DNA of 64,000 nt, taken from assembly GCA_016630955.3 (NCBI GenBank), contig CM049985.1, positions 2,790,001 to 2,854,000 of the forward strand. The letters are read 5' to 3'. The notes beneath the pieces were generated by a model, which was not told the origin of the DNA, did no database searches, and saw only the letters and a list, made by a program, of their open reading frames with translations. The DNA is from Didymella arachidicola (taxonomy: Eukaryota; Ascomycota; Dothideomycetes; Pleosporales; Didymellaceae). The position numbers and the translations under genes are program-made. The number at the start of each line of letters is the position of its first letter. The first letter of the stretch is position 1. Of the stretch, positions 1 through 12,798 are shown in pieces.

Positions 1-340
1 GTCGCGCACATCCACGACCGCTGTGTTTGAAGGGAGGCCTTGGTTGGCAGTAAACTCGGAGGAGAGGGTTTCGCGCGATATGTATGAAAGGTCGTTGAGG
101 GATATGGTTGACATAATTGCTGTGCGGACGGCGCGTGGGGGAGCGATGACGCGACGGAGAGGTAGGTGGGTTTTGACTAGGTGGGTCCGTATGGCAGGCG
201 GGAAAGCTGTGCTGGATGTGAGGATTGGAGAAATCTGCGAGCGCATGTGCGAGGGAGGGGTGGCATACTTGGGCTCGGAGAAGATTGAGGGGTGGTGGGG
301 GAGGGCACGCGAGTTATTGCGCGAGAACACGTGGGAGTAG
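1..340 (+). CDS. 3' end of an unidentified protein-coding gene (partial)
   Basis: An open frame enters from the left edge in frame 2 and runs 112 codons to a TAG at 338-340. It is rich in Arg, Gly and Glu, with a run of basic residues (around MTRRRGRW) and a Trp pair near the end (EGWWGRARELL). No ATG lies near the edge, so the start and any earlier exons are outside the window. I do not recognise the family. It converges on fox2, with about 230 bp between the two stops. That it is a real C-terminal exon rather than a chance frame is inferred from its length and its position in tail-to-tail arrangement. Confidence 0.4.
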   Translation, partial: SRTSTTAVFEGRPWLAVNSEERVSRDMYERSLRDMVDIIAVRTARGGAMTRRRGRWVLTRWVRMAGGKAVLDVRIGEICERMCEGGVAYLGSEKIEGWWGRARELLRENTWE

Positions 341-570
341 CTTCCGCGGAGTGTTTGTGATCTATGATACTTATCGCTCAGCTCGTAGGCTAGGAGCCTA
401 TCTCGTTGAGAGTGTCGAGCTCACATGGTGAAGTAAGCCGTGAGCAAGTTGAGGTGTTGGCAAGATGATTGGAGTAAGACGCTTATTTCCATTTAAAAGG
501 GTACATAAAATACAACACAAACGCCAGGCGAATACTCAACAGTCTCTTGACCGCAAAGTTAGAATATTGT

Positions 571-3524
571 CTACAACTTGCTTCCACCACCGAGCAGCTC
601 CGCACCAGCGCCCGAGATAGCAAGTTTACCTGTCTCCTTGACCTTGGTCTGGAAAGCAATTGTGTTCCCTGTCTTCCACATCTCAGTCACCAGTGTCTGA
701 CCAGGAAGCACAACACCCGCAAAGCGGACCTTGATGTTCTTGAACGGCCCGAACTTCTGCAACACGTGTTTGCCCGAGATACCAAACGAGCACAAGCCGT
801 GCAGGATCGGTGTGTCGAAGCCGCCGACCTTGCTAAACTGCGGGTCAATGTGCAGCGGGTTGAGGTCGCCCGAGAGACGGTAGATAGCCGCCTGTTCCTC
901 GGTGGTCTTCTCCTCGACCACAACGTCAGGCGCGCGCTGCGGCGGCTTGTAAGCTTTGGTCGCTGCACCGCGGTCGCCACCCTTCTTCTGACCACCGAAG
1001 TTTCCACTGCCCCGGATAAAGACTGTGGACTCATTGTAAAAGATCTCCTCACCCGTCTTTGCATCTTTGGTCACAGAGCCGTAGACGACGAGACCTGCAG
1101 CGCCCTTGTCGACGACTTCGACAAGCTTGGGGACCGCGATGAGCTTGGCCTCGGTAGGGATGGGGAACTTGCGGATCTCGAGGAATTGCTCGCCGTGGAG
1201 AAGCATGCGCGGGTCGAAGTTGGGGACGATCTCGTCAAAGGAGAAAGGCGGCTCAGCGTTGAAAGGAGGAACAACTCCGAATGTGGGAATGACCTGGAAG
1301 TTCTCGTCGCCCTCGTAGACGAAAGGAAGGTCGGTACGCTTGGCGCCGATTCCGAGGTCTGTAGTCTGTCAGTAACACACGGTGAGTTGCAAACGATGGT
1401 GAACTTACTGTAAAGGATGACATCCCTCTCAGTGTACTCGAAAGGAGTACCCTCCGACTTGGCAGCAAGAGCTGTCTGCTGAGCCTTGAGGATCTCCTCG
1501 TTACTCTTGGACGGCTTCTTTTCCTTCTTGCTCTTCTTGCTGGTGTTCTCCATGTTGGCCATGATCGACTTGAGACCACTGGCGTTGTCGTGAGGGTGGT
1601 CAGCACGACCATCCTCGAAATTGGTGATGCGCTCCCAGTTCTTGAGGACCTCCTCAGGGGTGAGCTTGACATCGACGGGGAAACCGTGACCTCCAGTACG
1701 CTGCCATCTTGTAGCAGCGAACCAGCCAGAGCCCATCTCATATAGACCGCCAGTCGGAACAGGAGCCTTGTCCGACACCAGTAGGATAACAAGAGGAGCA
1801 TTGTAGTCAGGCTTAAGAGCTTGGACAACCTCCTCAGGCATGATGGAGCGGGTCATTTGTGTACCAGCGTTAGGGGCAACAGTGTTGACAAAGATGTTGT
1901 TCTTCTTGCCCTCGAGAGCAAGAGACTTAGAGAAACCGAGGATACCGCACTTGGCCGAGGCGTAGTTAGCCTGGCCGAAGTTTCCGTAAATACCACTGGT
2001 GGAAGTTGTGTTTAGAATGCGGCCGTACTTCTGCTTGAGCATGTATGGCCAGGCAGCTTTGGTGACTGAGTAGGTGCCGAACAGGTGAACCTTGTGGATA
2101 ATGTCCCACTGGTCGTCGGTCATATTCGCGAAAGCCTTGTCGCGAAGGATTCCGGCGTTGTTGATGACAATGTCGACACGGCCCCAGGTGTCAATAGCTG
2201 TCTTGACGACAGCCTCGCCGTTCTGCACATCGGCCTTGTTGCCAACAGCTTGTCCACCGAGCTTCTGGATCTCCTGAACAACATCGTCGGGGTTGACAAG
2301 ATCGTTGATGACGACCTTTGCGCCACGCTTCGCCAACTGGAGAGCGTAGATGCGGCCAAGACCAGCACCTCCGCCAGTGACAATAGCGACCTTGCCAGAG
2401 AAGTCGAGCTCCTCACCCTTGGGGTTGGCTGGGAGCTTGCCGGCCTCCTCGAGCAGCTCGAGGGCGTTGGCAGGACCCTGGGGGTGCTCAGGCTTAGAGA
2501 AGTCAACGACGTCCTTCCACTTAGCAGCAACAGCGCCAGGTGTGAGGGTCTCATCAGCCTTCAGCTGAACACCCTTGGCTCGCTCCCAGCGCAACTCGGC
2601 GATGTGACCTCCGCCAGCCTCGAAAATAGCACCAGTCTTGGTGCTGGACTTGTGTGTGAGAACGGCGACGAGAGGGACGATCCACTCTGGCTTCAGCTTC
2701 GCGAGGACATCGGGAGGCATGACAGTCTCGGTCATTCGGCTGGCAGCGATCGGGGCGATGACGTTGCAGAGAATGTTGTACTTCAGACCCTCCTTCGCGA
2801 GTGTCTCTGTAAATCCAACGAGGGCAAGCTTAGCAGCTGCAGTAACCGTCAGCATGGGCCTGTTTTTTCAATGTCATATCTCAGCTTACCAGAGTAGTTT
2901 GTCTGGCCAAAAGAGCCGAACAGCCCGGCGGCCGAAGCAGTGCTGATGAGCCTGCCATACTTCTGCTTCCTGAAGTGCGGCCAGGCGGCTCTTGCACACT
3001 TGTATGCCCCGAGAACATGGACCTTGTAGATGAGCTCCCAGTCAGCCTGCTTCATGTTCTTGAAGCTAACATCGCGCAGGATACCGGCGTTGTTGATGAG
3101 CACGTCGATGCGGCCGAAGGCATCGATCGCAGTTTGAACGATCCTGTCGCCATTCTCAACCGAGTCGTAGTTGGCGACCGCATTACCGCCTGCAGATTTG
3201 ATCTCTTGAACTACTTTGTCGGCGGCCTGGAGATCTGATTAGCAGTAGCTCGAGAGCGTGATGGTGAAGCATGTGACTGCGAAAGAGGCACGACTCGCTA
3301 CAGAGCGTTGTAGGAAAGCCAGCGAGCATCCGACTGTGCAACTGAACATTCGAACTTACCGATGAGCTGCCGCCCTCTCCCTTGAAGCTTCCACCGAGGT
3401 CGTTCACAACGACATTCGCGCCGCGGCTGGCAAAGAAAATAGCGTATTCGCGACCAAGACCGCCTCCAGCGCCGGTGACAACAACGGTCTGGCCGTCATA
3501 TCTGAGCTCTTGTGCACCGCTCAT
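571..3524 (-). CDS. fox2: Peroxisomal multifunctional beta-oxidation enzyme (hydratase-dehydrogenase, Fox2/MFE-2)
   Basis: Four exons: 3360-3524, 2890-3226, 1409-2836 and 571-1358, giving 905 residues, the usual fungal length. Two short-chain dehydrogenase domains come first. The first has TGAGGGLG at residues 17-24 and YSAAK at 166-170. The second has TGGGAGLG near residue 320 and its own YASAK. The C-terminal third is a MaoC-type hydratase-2 domain with GDLNPLHIDP and the following PILHG. The last three residues are SKL, a perfect type 1 peroxisomal targeting signal. The enzyme hydrates trans-2-enoyl-CoA to the (3R)-hydroxy form and oxidises that to 3-ketoacyl-CoA in peroxisomal fatty-acid degradation. 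The exon 2/3 join was set by the invariant NYSAAK motif. Its upstream region has a paired CCTCGG element consistent with fatty-acid induction. Confidence 0.97.
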
Positions 3525-6500
3525 GATAATTGACTGTTTTCTTTCGAATGCTCGTCGTTCAGCGATTCAAAGAAGACCGCTTCAAATGCGGAGAGCTACA
3601 ACCCTATGACGTTGGTTGCTAGCAGATGTGGGTATCAACAAAGATCCCAAAAGATGCGATGGCGTTTATTGGGGAGAAGAAGTGTGAGGGAGAGTGTGGG
3701 GAGGAGGTATGTCACGGATGCGGCAGCAGCCAGAGCAGCGGTTTTGAGCTCGTCTCGTTCACGCGGCCTTCCGAGGTGCAAGCTGCCTCGGCTCATCCGC
3801 GTGTGGGGATCCACGTGACGTGTCTGGGGAAGCCCCAATCCGGGCCATGCCGTCACACCTTGCAGACATGTGAAAATGCGACAGTCAGCTCAGGGTTCGT
3901 GTGTATGCCATGTGCTGTCAAGCATGTGCGGATTTTCATATGAAACCGAGCTTCCTGTCCTCTGTCTGTTGCGCGAGTGTTTGACCTTGTTGCATTAGTA
4001 TAGCCTTTACTCCTGCGCAAGGCTGGAGAACGCATTGATGCTTTCAGTGCTCATTCGAGAGGAAATCTCCGACATGTGTTATCGAAGTTCTATACTATTT
4101 TACCGGATCCGATGGTGGAAGATGGTGGTCGTTCTTGTAAAGTCTACCACGAATCGAGCAAAGTAATGGGTAATAGCCCAAAATCGTCGTTACACAGCTG
4201 CGCGTGACATCGAAGGCTAAGCATAGTAGTCGACGTTGCACTGTGACACCGTTAAGTTGAGGTAGAGCTGCGACCGATAATCGGATCTGTATGAGAGAAA
4301 AGTCTAACGCGCTAACATGGACAGGCCTCTCGGCGCAGACTTTAAGGTATATCGTTTTCCGTCAGTTCTTGGTAAGTGGTCGCTTGAGTGATCGGGCCGC
4401 TCCGCGGTGCGATCCATCAGTGGTTGCCGTTCACCAGAATTTTTTTTTTCGATTCAAGTATAAGTTACAAACACCATCACTTCAGCCACATTTGTCGTTC
4501 ATGACTGCCGTTACACCGATCTCGTCCTTTGCCACACTTCCTCATCTCTGGGCTTGTCCTGTTTCACTCCATCCTAGATCATGCAGGTTTTATCCATGCG
4601 CTGCTCACCACGTCAATCCTCTTGCCCCCTGTCTTAATTGACACCACATAGGTTCAAGGCCATCCAGGAGGTGCATGAGTTTGTTTGTTCTACCAATAGG
4701 CCGATAGCGCGGGTCGCTGTTTGACTCCAGCAGAAACAATGATGCGCGGAACTCTGTCCGAGCAGAGGCTACGATAGGCCGCATGAGGAACATAGACGGG
4801 CTCCGGCTTTCGAAGCTTGCACATCCGGTGGAGCGTAAACGAAGTAGGCTTACTGGGTGATCAGAAATTCGCTGTTGGTAATGCCGGGATTTCTGCTGCA
4901 CTCATATGCCTAGAAACGAGACCTCCCTCCAAGACATGCAGTTTCGCTACATGTATGGTCCGTCCATATACTCATTTGCGTGTCATGACGCCTCTGAGCA
5001 CTCGAACCGACACACGTGCATGATGCACATTGGAAGCAGCCCCAAGGCACACGGCGAGTGGAACGATCGGGGATCAGGAAGATTTCATTGGGGAACCTTG
5101 AAGCACAACGGAGGAGGACTGTACAACAGCGGCGCCGCTTGTCTCGCAGTCAACATTGCAATGTATGATAGCGTGGGATGCGGTAGCTGGTCAAATCGCG
5201 TGGCTTTGATCAGGTCAAGGATTTGCTTCGCAGCTTCGCAGGAAGCCATCGAGTCTATTCTTCACGACTCAGGTTGATACTACAGTGGGCGGCTCAAAAG
5301 GTAAACAGGCTTGCGCAGAAATGCTGATGAGCATTGCATGAAGGCGGCGGTGGCCATGCAGCAGTTTTGACAGGTGTCACTACGCGTGGCGTTGGTGTAG
5401 CGTATTACATTTGGGCGCTTGTCACCCGAAGCTACAGAGTGGATGCATGATTTACATGCGACTTCTGGAGATCAGCAGCCTTGCGATGTGCTGCTCCCTT
5501 GCGAGTCTTCATCATTAACAAGAAATTTGGGCTAGTTTCGTTTCGCGAGTCGAAGTTGATGTACGATATGTCAAATGAGGCGAGCTTGAAGACGCCATGC
5601 GTGGGGTCCTTGCCGCCACCGGTGGCTGCTCTCCGCTGGTCTCGTGTGACACACCTCTAGAAGGAGTTTGCCGGATCCAGACCTACGCAGATTTTCCGGT
5701 GGTGAAGTTTCCTGTTGATGTGGGTCTGCAGTAGCTGAAGCTTTCTGTGATCTCGTTTCGTTGCAGGCGGGTCAATGTGTGAGGCTTAAGGACGTTGCTA
5801 AATGATCATTACCGATGCGAGGGTGATCCTTCAATGCTTCTCGTTTTCTTGAATTGTGCTCTCGGCAGACCCATTTGGACCTCGGGCCAACCTCGATACG
5901 AAAGACACAAGCTACCGTTGAAGTTTGTCGCCGGGATGTCGTACATATCAAGTGCTCTAGTCTCAGCTCGGACCCTCCTGCTTCACCGCTACGCTGTGAC
6001 GGAGGGTGGTCCACGAGGCCCTTGGTGATAGTAGATGCTCACCGGACCGTGCAATATCTGCACTGCTCGGCTACACCGCTCGCCCTGTTGTCTTTCTACG
6101 AAATAGTTGCAAAGGAAAGCCTGCAGCGATTTGTCGCTTTGTGATTGTGCTTGCAGTGATGCGTGAGCGAGTGTTGATGGTGATGAGCGAGTGGCTGAAG
6201 GAGGCAATGTGAAGCGATTTCGACCAGACTGGTTGTTCCATCCCAGGCCCATGTCAGCGGTATAATCACTGGCAAACTTTTGGCGGAATCGTCCGCCGTG
6301 GACCAACGCCGTTGCTACGCTCCCGCCGTTCAATCCGTTTCTAGATAGCTTGATGTTTGAGATTGCGTAACCGAACTGGTGTGAGGGTGAAGCTGTCGCC
6401 CACAAATGATAGACATGCACTTCGCCAATCGCAGTAAACCATCCTAACCGAAGGCGCCAGCTTCGTATGTCAGTCCGAGGCTCGAATGCAATTCAATCTC

Positions 6501-7322
6501 CCCCTACGCACGTGTCCAATAGGACAACTGCAATAAACTTACCACTGCGGCGCGAGTCTCCATCGCGTTCTTCCTTGCTGAGTTCCGTGGATGCACCGGA
6601 GCGAAGCCCTTGAGCGCGCTTAGTGCCTGATCATCCTGGCTGGGCTTGAAGAACCAGTTTCGTATGCGCGACTGTGCGCGACATGAAGGTGCGGGTGTAG
6701 CAATCTCAGGTATGTCTATACCGGGCAGTCTTTATGGTAAAAAGCAGAAAGCTCTTATCTTTTTCAGACCAACAGTCACTCCTGAAGTAGATGCGCAGAA
6801 GTGCTGTCGTGAGACCAGACGTAGCTGACAAGCATTTCGTCATAGTAGTGGCTGCTAAACGTTTGCGATCCACTCTGCTCTGAGAGCGGGCCGCAGCGTA
6901 CAATGAGGCCGAACAACCTGTCAGTTGATCTGATCTCGAAGCAGATTGGGCATCCACAAAGTGACTAAGTCACGTAGTCCCGCGTCCATTGAAAGTCGAG
7001 TACCTGATTTTCAGACTCCGTTAGCACGGAACGAAGAAGATCCACCTTCAGCACCGTTCACCTTTCTTTACCTTTGCGCACGATAGCCACAACGCCAACT
7101 GTAGTGTGTTGTCACCATAACAGAGGCGAGGCGACAATCTTTGAGCTTATACCCCTCTGTAGAGCACTCAGCAAAGTCTCTTCCAAGCTTTCTCTCCGAG
7201 CTCACGTCGGAGTTGGTCGGCGTTTAGGGGTGACTGGAAGTAGCACCCCTCCTCTCGAAGAAAAGCCCTCCTCCTCCATCAGCCTCCTGACGGTCCTCGA
7301 ATCACATAGAGCCTGACTCACG
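3525..7322. other. Gene-poor 3.8 kb stretch between fox2 and the methyltransferase
   Basis: It holds the fox2 upstream region (right of 3524) and the methyltransferase upstream region. Open frames such as 3641-3943, 4906-5277 and 5989-6420 have no recognisable domain, no convincing splice structure and a mixed composition. I support no gene here. No inverted-repeat ends, transposase-like frame or tRNA was seen. Confidence 0.6.
3771..3791. promoter_or_regulatory. Inverted CCGAGG/CCTCGG pair upstream of fox2 (candidate FarA/FarB/CTF1 site)
   Basis: CCGAGG at 3771-3776 and CCTCGG at 3786-3791 form an inverted repeat with a 9-nt spacer, 247-267 bp upstream of the fox2 ATG. CCTCGG is the core reported for the fatty-acid regulators FarA and FarB of Aspergillus and for the Fusarium cutinase transcription factors. 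Binding is inferred, not shown. Single copies of the hexamer are common in this window, so the pairing and its position carry the weight. Confidence 0.5.
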
Positions 7323-8433
7323 ATGGAAGAGAACGCGCCGGAAGAGGAGCTCCAGCAGGAGAACCTTCAGTGTGTTACGATCCATGGGCGGTTATTCCAA
7401 AAGGCTTCGGTAGACAATGGCATATACTGCGTCCCGGTGGTCAACGACGAATTGGAGGAAGACAGGCTGACCGCTCAGCATGACATACTGTTCAGACTGT
7501 TTGGAAATGCCCTCTTTTCGCCTCACATGAGGATACATGACCCCCAGAAAATCCTGGAGTGTGGCTATGGAGGTGGCGACTGGGCGGTCCAATGTGCGGA
7601 GGAGCACGAAGACTGTGAGGTTTGTTCATTAAGTCATATCACTAGCCTCTGCTGACAGTGTAAGGTTACTGCCGTGGATATGTATCCCATGCTCATGGCC
7701 GACCAGCCGGAAAATCTGGATGCCTGTTGGTATAACCTCAACGACGCCCTCAACGATCCGCACATCTTCCAACCCAAAGCTTACGACCTCATTCATTCTC
7801 GCTGTATCGGTGCAGGCATCAAAGGCAACAGGTGGACATCGTACATCCGAGACATGAAGCTGCTTCTGCGACCAAATGGTTGGATCCAGATCGTTGAGTA
7901 TTATCTCAACATTCAGTCGAGTAGTGGGCGACTGACAGATGATTCGGCGGTCAGGAGATGGTGGAACAAGTACGCAGAGGCGATGAGCCGGATGAATCGC
8001 GATCCAAGGATTGGTAACCGACTGCAAAGTTTGTTCGTCGGGGCAAAGCTAGGGGACGTCCGGGTCGAAACACTCCAGCTACCTATTGGCGATTGGGAAC
8101 CAGGTAAGTAAATCGCCGTCGCGGAACCATGCGACTTGGTGTACATATACATTGTGCAGCAGCTGATGAGTCCGGAAGATCCGGTCAAAGCAAGTATAGG
8201 CAGAGACGCGGTTGTAATGATGGGTGACCTCTTGGAGTCCCTTAGTCTCTGGCCCTTGACGCAGCAACTCAACTACACCGTGACCGAGTTCCAGCGACTC
8301 ATCAGTGAGGTTCGTGTAGAGTTGCAGAACAAGGAGTTGAAGTTGTATGTTCCCGTGTAAGTGTGAGATCCCGCCGACTCCGCGCTGAGGTCTAACGTCA
8401 TCGAGGTTCGTAGCTTGCGGTCGCCGCAGTTGA
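7323..8433 (+). CDS. SAM-dependent methyltransferase, LaeA-like family
   Basis: Four exons: 7323-7619, 7665-8103, 8179-8356 and 8406-8433, giving 313 residues. The SAM-binding core begins with motif I ILECGYGGGDW (near residue 80), followed by the acidic strand VTAVDMYP. Further motifs are YDLIHSRC and LLRPNGWIQIVEYY, typical of fungal class I methyltransferases related to LaeA. The last intron restores the usual family ending, YVPVFVACGRRS, which is why I place the stop at 8431-8433. Intron 3 uses an acceptor at 8178 because only that choice joins the tryptophan-proline and DPVK segments in phase. The substrate is unknown. LaeA itself regulates secondary metabolism, but this family is very large in fungi, so that role is not implied. 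Confidence 0.82.
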
Positions 8434-10474
8434 TGAGGGATGTACTGGTATCGATTGTTTGGAGAACTTTCACCAACGATGGCGCCGGTCACCTAGGTGG
8501 TAAGTCGAAAATCAGCGTAAAATGAGTGGTGACGATGTTCCTGTTGCTGAAAGTCCATTGAACTCCTCAGATAGCCCATCAAAGCGCACGTTGAGACCCT
8601 CAGACTGCTTCACGTCACCTTCCTACTCTCATAGCAAGGCTTCCAGTCACTTGTCGTACCATAACCGGCTCTATGCGTCATCGTGGATAGAACGTGCTAA
8701 TATTGCTGTTATCTGCTGAGGCCTGTCCAGAGCAGAGACACCGTGGATTGTAATACGCTGCAAACTCGCGGTCCCAAACAGTATATGCGAGGCAGACCGA
8801 TCTTCGACGGAGAGTCCACTGTGGCTGCGGATCTGGGGCTTGCTCGACATCAGTTCGGCTCGCAAAGGGCCACCTCAAAGAGCTTGCGGCGGCAGCCAAT
8901 CGTAAAAGGCCTCCCGGTTTCGTGCTTGCGAGCTTCGAAGGGCGTGCAATGGTCTTCCGCTGTCTTCGAGCGACATGGAGACAGGCATCGGCTTAGTGGC
9001 GTCATCTCATATCAAGGCGCACTTTCCACGGCGCACGTTTCATGGCGCATGTGGGAGCTGCGACTCTGGATCAAAGAGCATAAGCAACAGTGAATGGATC
9101 GTGAGAGGAACGCATTGGTAACTAAAAGAATTAAAAGAAGTTTCGAGGAAAGGAAGAGGCAATCGTGGACGGGACTTTGTTGTGGAGGTACCGAGGAGGA
9201 ACAAAACACCACCCACGTCAAAAGAAACGCTCGCACTTCATCAGGTCTCCCAACCGGCACAAGCGGGCACAAGCGACGCTTTGACAAGCCTGACCGTCTC
9301 ACTGGTTGGTTTCTAAAGCTTGCCGCAAGCCTCGATACCGGCAGGCTGGTACCGAAGCAATATTCTGTGAGGGATGGCGCGTTTCTGCCATTCGACGTCC
9401 TCCATTCAAGAGTAGGCCAAACGCCTCGGCCAGCAACGGGGTGCTTTGTGTTGAATTGCTGCTCTTTGAGAACTGACAAAGGCTGACTCCATGCGCCCAG
9501 TGATGAGCTCATCAACTTCAGAGTCGCCCTCAGTAACAGTCATCTACGGCAAAGCTCCTTGTATCGACGTTGAGCTATCAAACACCAGAGTCCAATGAGG
9601 CTTAGACTACCCACTATTTAAAAGATCCGACTTCGAGATGGCTGGGAAAGCACGCGCATCGGGGAAGCGGCCTGGCGCCTGGCGCGCATACGCTAAAACA
9701 TACATAATGAAGGCCTTGGCGGCATATGATCCTTCGTGCGATCACTGACAATGGTGAGGATCCTAAGAAATTTCGCGCATGCACAAAGAAAGGCAGAAAC
9801 TCAGACGATATCCCAGATGCCCGTCATGCTGCCGGCCAGCAACGCCTGTCTCAATGAACAGATCCTCCAGCTGAATATGATCTGCAGGCTCTGATGCTGG
9901 CAAACAAAGTTTCTAACAATGCAGAATCGTGTAGACTGCTGGTCGGTAAACCGTACGAGGAACAAGAAATCTTTGGTATCTCGCCAGCCGGTTCGTTATG
10001 CATTGCCACCAAGCACAAAACGTCCCTCGGCCTAGTACGAGAACATCCTTGTCGCCACGAGCTTTCATCGTTCAAGCGGCCCACAATAGTCCACGGAGAA
10101 TTTGGCGAGAGAACCGCTCTCTATTCCCAATCAATCACCAATTGCCAACCTGCAGTCCACGTGATGTTCACGTTATAGTGGTGCCTGAGCGCTTTAGGCT
10201 GTTCTCCAGATGACTACAGCCAGATCGGCATAGCTGCCGCGCAAGACATCATCGCCAGCTCCTTCCGTATCACTAACCCCTCAATTATCCCCGCGGTTCT
10301 CCATGATCCCAGCCTCAATTGATGGCATATAATTCTACGAACTGCCCGTAATATACCGGCGGGAAGGAAGTCCGGAGGATCCGTGTTGAATTGGTCAGTA
10401 GCCGCAATGGCTGCAGTACAAATATCCGGCGTCTTCACCCCTAATCAAAAGTGCGGCAACCGTTCCTCGTAAAC
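8434..10474. other. Intergenic region, about 2.0 kb, no gene supported
   Basis: The open frames at 8743-9093, 9094-9486 and 9894-10178 lack domains, homologous-looking motifs and consistent codon use. The right end is the upstream region of the CE16 esterase. No repeats or RNA genes were recognised. Confidence 0.55.
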
Positions 10475-11600
10475 ATGATCTCTCCAAAGTTGTCACAACT
10501 GCTCATCGTCGCTGCAGCATTCGCTCCTGTACAAGCTGGACACCCGGGTCAGGCTTGGGAACCAGGCAAGATCAAGACTTTGGTGACCTTCGGCGACTCG
10601 TACACGGATGAGAACCGTCTCGGCTACATCATCCAAAACAATGGCTCATTACCGCCAGTTGGATGGGATCAGCCAGTTGTGAGTAGCTTGGAAGGCAACC
10701 CAGCGAAGTCTCGCTCACAGCATCCAGGGTTTAGCAACTGCTTCAGGAGGCCGTTCTTGGGCGCGCTATGCTAGTGTTTACTCCTCAGCAAAGCTCTACA
10801 ACTACGCTGTTTCTGGGGCTGTATGCTCAAACAAAATTACTCCGCGCCAGCTCTCGCCTACAATCGCTTTTCCCGACATTGAAGGCTACGAGCTGCCCGC
10901 CTTCATCGCAGACTCGAAGTACATTGTACCTTCTACAGGCCAGCCATTCTTCACCGGCAAACAAGATTCGACCGCCTATGCTATTTGGATCGGCACTAAT
11001 GACGTGGGCAATAATGCTTTCATCACCAATTCCCAGCGCCCCAACAAGACCGTTGCGGACTACATAGACTGCGTCTACAACACCGTCGACGGCTTGCACA
11101 AGAACGGCGGCCGCTACTTTGTTCTTCTGAATTTGGCACCCCTCGACCTGCTGCCTCAGTACCAGCTTCCCTCTCAAGGCGGTCTCAGCGCAACTCAATT
11201 CTGGTCTGCCGACGGTCGCAACACGACAGACGTGCACTACCGCATGCAGAACACCGTGGCTGCGCTGAACGAGGTGTACGAGTACCGCACGCCCTTCGCT
11301 GCTCTTATCTCCAGGAAGTACCCTGACGCACATTTCGCAAACTACAACGTCAACGGCCTGCTCACCGATATCCACTCCAACCCTTCCAGTTATCTCAACG
11401 GTACTGCGCCGCTCAACGTTACCGGAACGGCTAAGCAGTGCCCGGACACCACTGGTACGAACTGCACGGTTAATACGAGTCCGGATAGCTTTGAGTGGTA
11501 TGATCCGCTGCACCCGAGTGAGCAGACGAGCAGGATTATAGCTAGGGAGTTTGTGAATGTTATCAGTGGCAAGGGCAAATGGGGAACATATTGGAGCTGA
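10475..11600 (+). CDS. Secreted GDSL/SGNH acetylesterase, carbohydrate esterase family 16
   Basis: Two exons, 10475-10678 and 10728-11600, give 358 residues. The N-terminus is a signal peptide ending near VQA (residue 21). Catalytic blocks are visible: the nucleophile Ser42 in TFGDSYTDE, the conserved IWIGTND block, and DPLHPSE near the C-terminus supplying the Asp-His pair. Sequons such as NKT, NTT, NGT, NVT and NCT suggest N-glycosylation. CE16 enzymes remove acetyl groups from plant cell-wall oligosaccharides (known for the family). The ATG at 10475 is preferred because it directly precedes the signal peptide. The acceptor at 10727 is the only nearby AG giving the in-frame LATASGGRSWARY segment. 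Confidence 0.92.
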
Positions 11601-12798
11601 TTGAGCTTAAGACGGTAAATTGGCCTGATGGTTGCTGTCCGTAATTCAAGAACCTACAGAGCATTCACCACAGTCAGTCTCAGCTACATGGTACATGATG
11701 ATCACAAAGTGTTATACCATACCGCTGTAAGTGAGATCGAAACAGCTAAGGAAATACCCAAATTTGAGCGAACATGCTCGGCATGGTACAAGGACTAGTT
11801 CGAAAGCGCAAGTGATGAGAGGATGGATGTCTCAATGCCAGCGAATCCAGTAATTTTTGGAAAGAAGACAGAAGCCAACAAGCAGTTCCATCGATCGTCT
11901 TCCGAACGACTCCGACCACAGACGTCGAACGGAGAACTCTACTCACAAGTCGATGAGTACAAGAGCACCGTCCTAGGAGTCACTTTTCGCCCTCCCCTCA
12001 CCACACGTCCGCTCCTCGAAGACCCAGAAATGGCACTCAGCATTAAAACGCCCTGCTCTGTTATTCTGTCCAAAAGATCTTAGTTCAGGACGCGTGTCTC
12101 GAGAGGGCTGACCTCCACGCTGATATTCGACTCTGGAATGGCATGTCTAGATCGAAGCACGAAAGCATGCATACGAAAGTTGCAGAAGTGGCATGTGTGC
12201 TAGCAACCTGCGCCAAGTTGCAAAATATTGAACACACATTCATAGTTTTTGACGGAGTAAGGAAGTCATATGCAGCAAACGCGCAGGCAAAGCAACGACA
12301 TGGCCCGGGAAACGGAGGCACATAGAGTAACATCTTGCTTGTTTGGATCAGCGTCCTCCTTGGTCGCGTGGAATATAAATTGATGTATGGTCCCAAGAAG
12401 AGAGCAAGGCATGTGTAGAGGATATAATGGTTCATCTTGGTATTGGAAGAAGGAACCAACGAGTTTTATGGGTTGAACTTCACTGCTTTCGAAGCATATA
12501 CTTTCTTCCTAGGAGTTTTGACACGAATGGGTTAGTGTGTGAAGGTGGATCTGTCAAATTGCCGTCTGTTGATCGTCAGTGATCCGCTTGGAAATAGTGA
12601 TTGAATGACTGACTAGGCGTCTGTTGACTGCACAAGTCGGCATCAAAACAGGGCATAGGGTACGATGAACCCGTTCATTAGACTTCAAAAGATTCTGTCG
12701 TGTGAAAGTATACGATGAGTTGCGAAGTCATTTTGGGGAGTCAAACGTTTCATTGGTACAGTCCATCCTACTATTTACACCTTCGCCTTTGCTCTTCC
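11601..12798. other. Intergenic region, 1.2 kb, convergent
   Basis: Lies between the 3' ends of the esterase and the complex I subunit. The open frames 11823-12083 (+) and 12085-12459 (-) have no domain. The second begins with a hydrophobic stretch but nothing else argues for a gene. I support no feature here. Confidence 0.5.

Noticed and set aside
547..1413. Long plus-strand frame (288 codons) antisense to fox2
   Set aside because: It mirrors the hydratase exon of fox2; composition is the antisense shadow of a GC-rich coding frame.
2085..2897. Plus-strand frame of 270 codons
   Set aside because: Antisense to the second dehydrogenase domain of fox2, without any domain.
4906..5277. Plus-strand frame of 123 codons as a small secreted protein
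   Set aside because: No signal peptide or recognisable cysteine spacing, and its codon use looks random.
11823..12459. Two frames on opposite strands in the esterase 3' spacer
   Set aside because: No domains, no splice structure, and convergent neighbours already account for the region as 3' flank.
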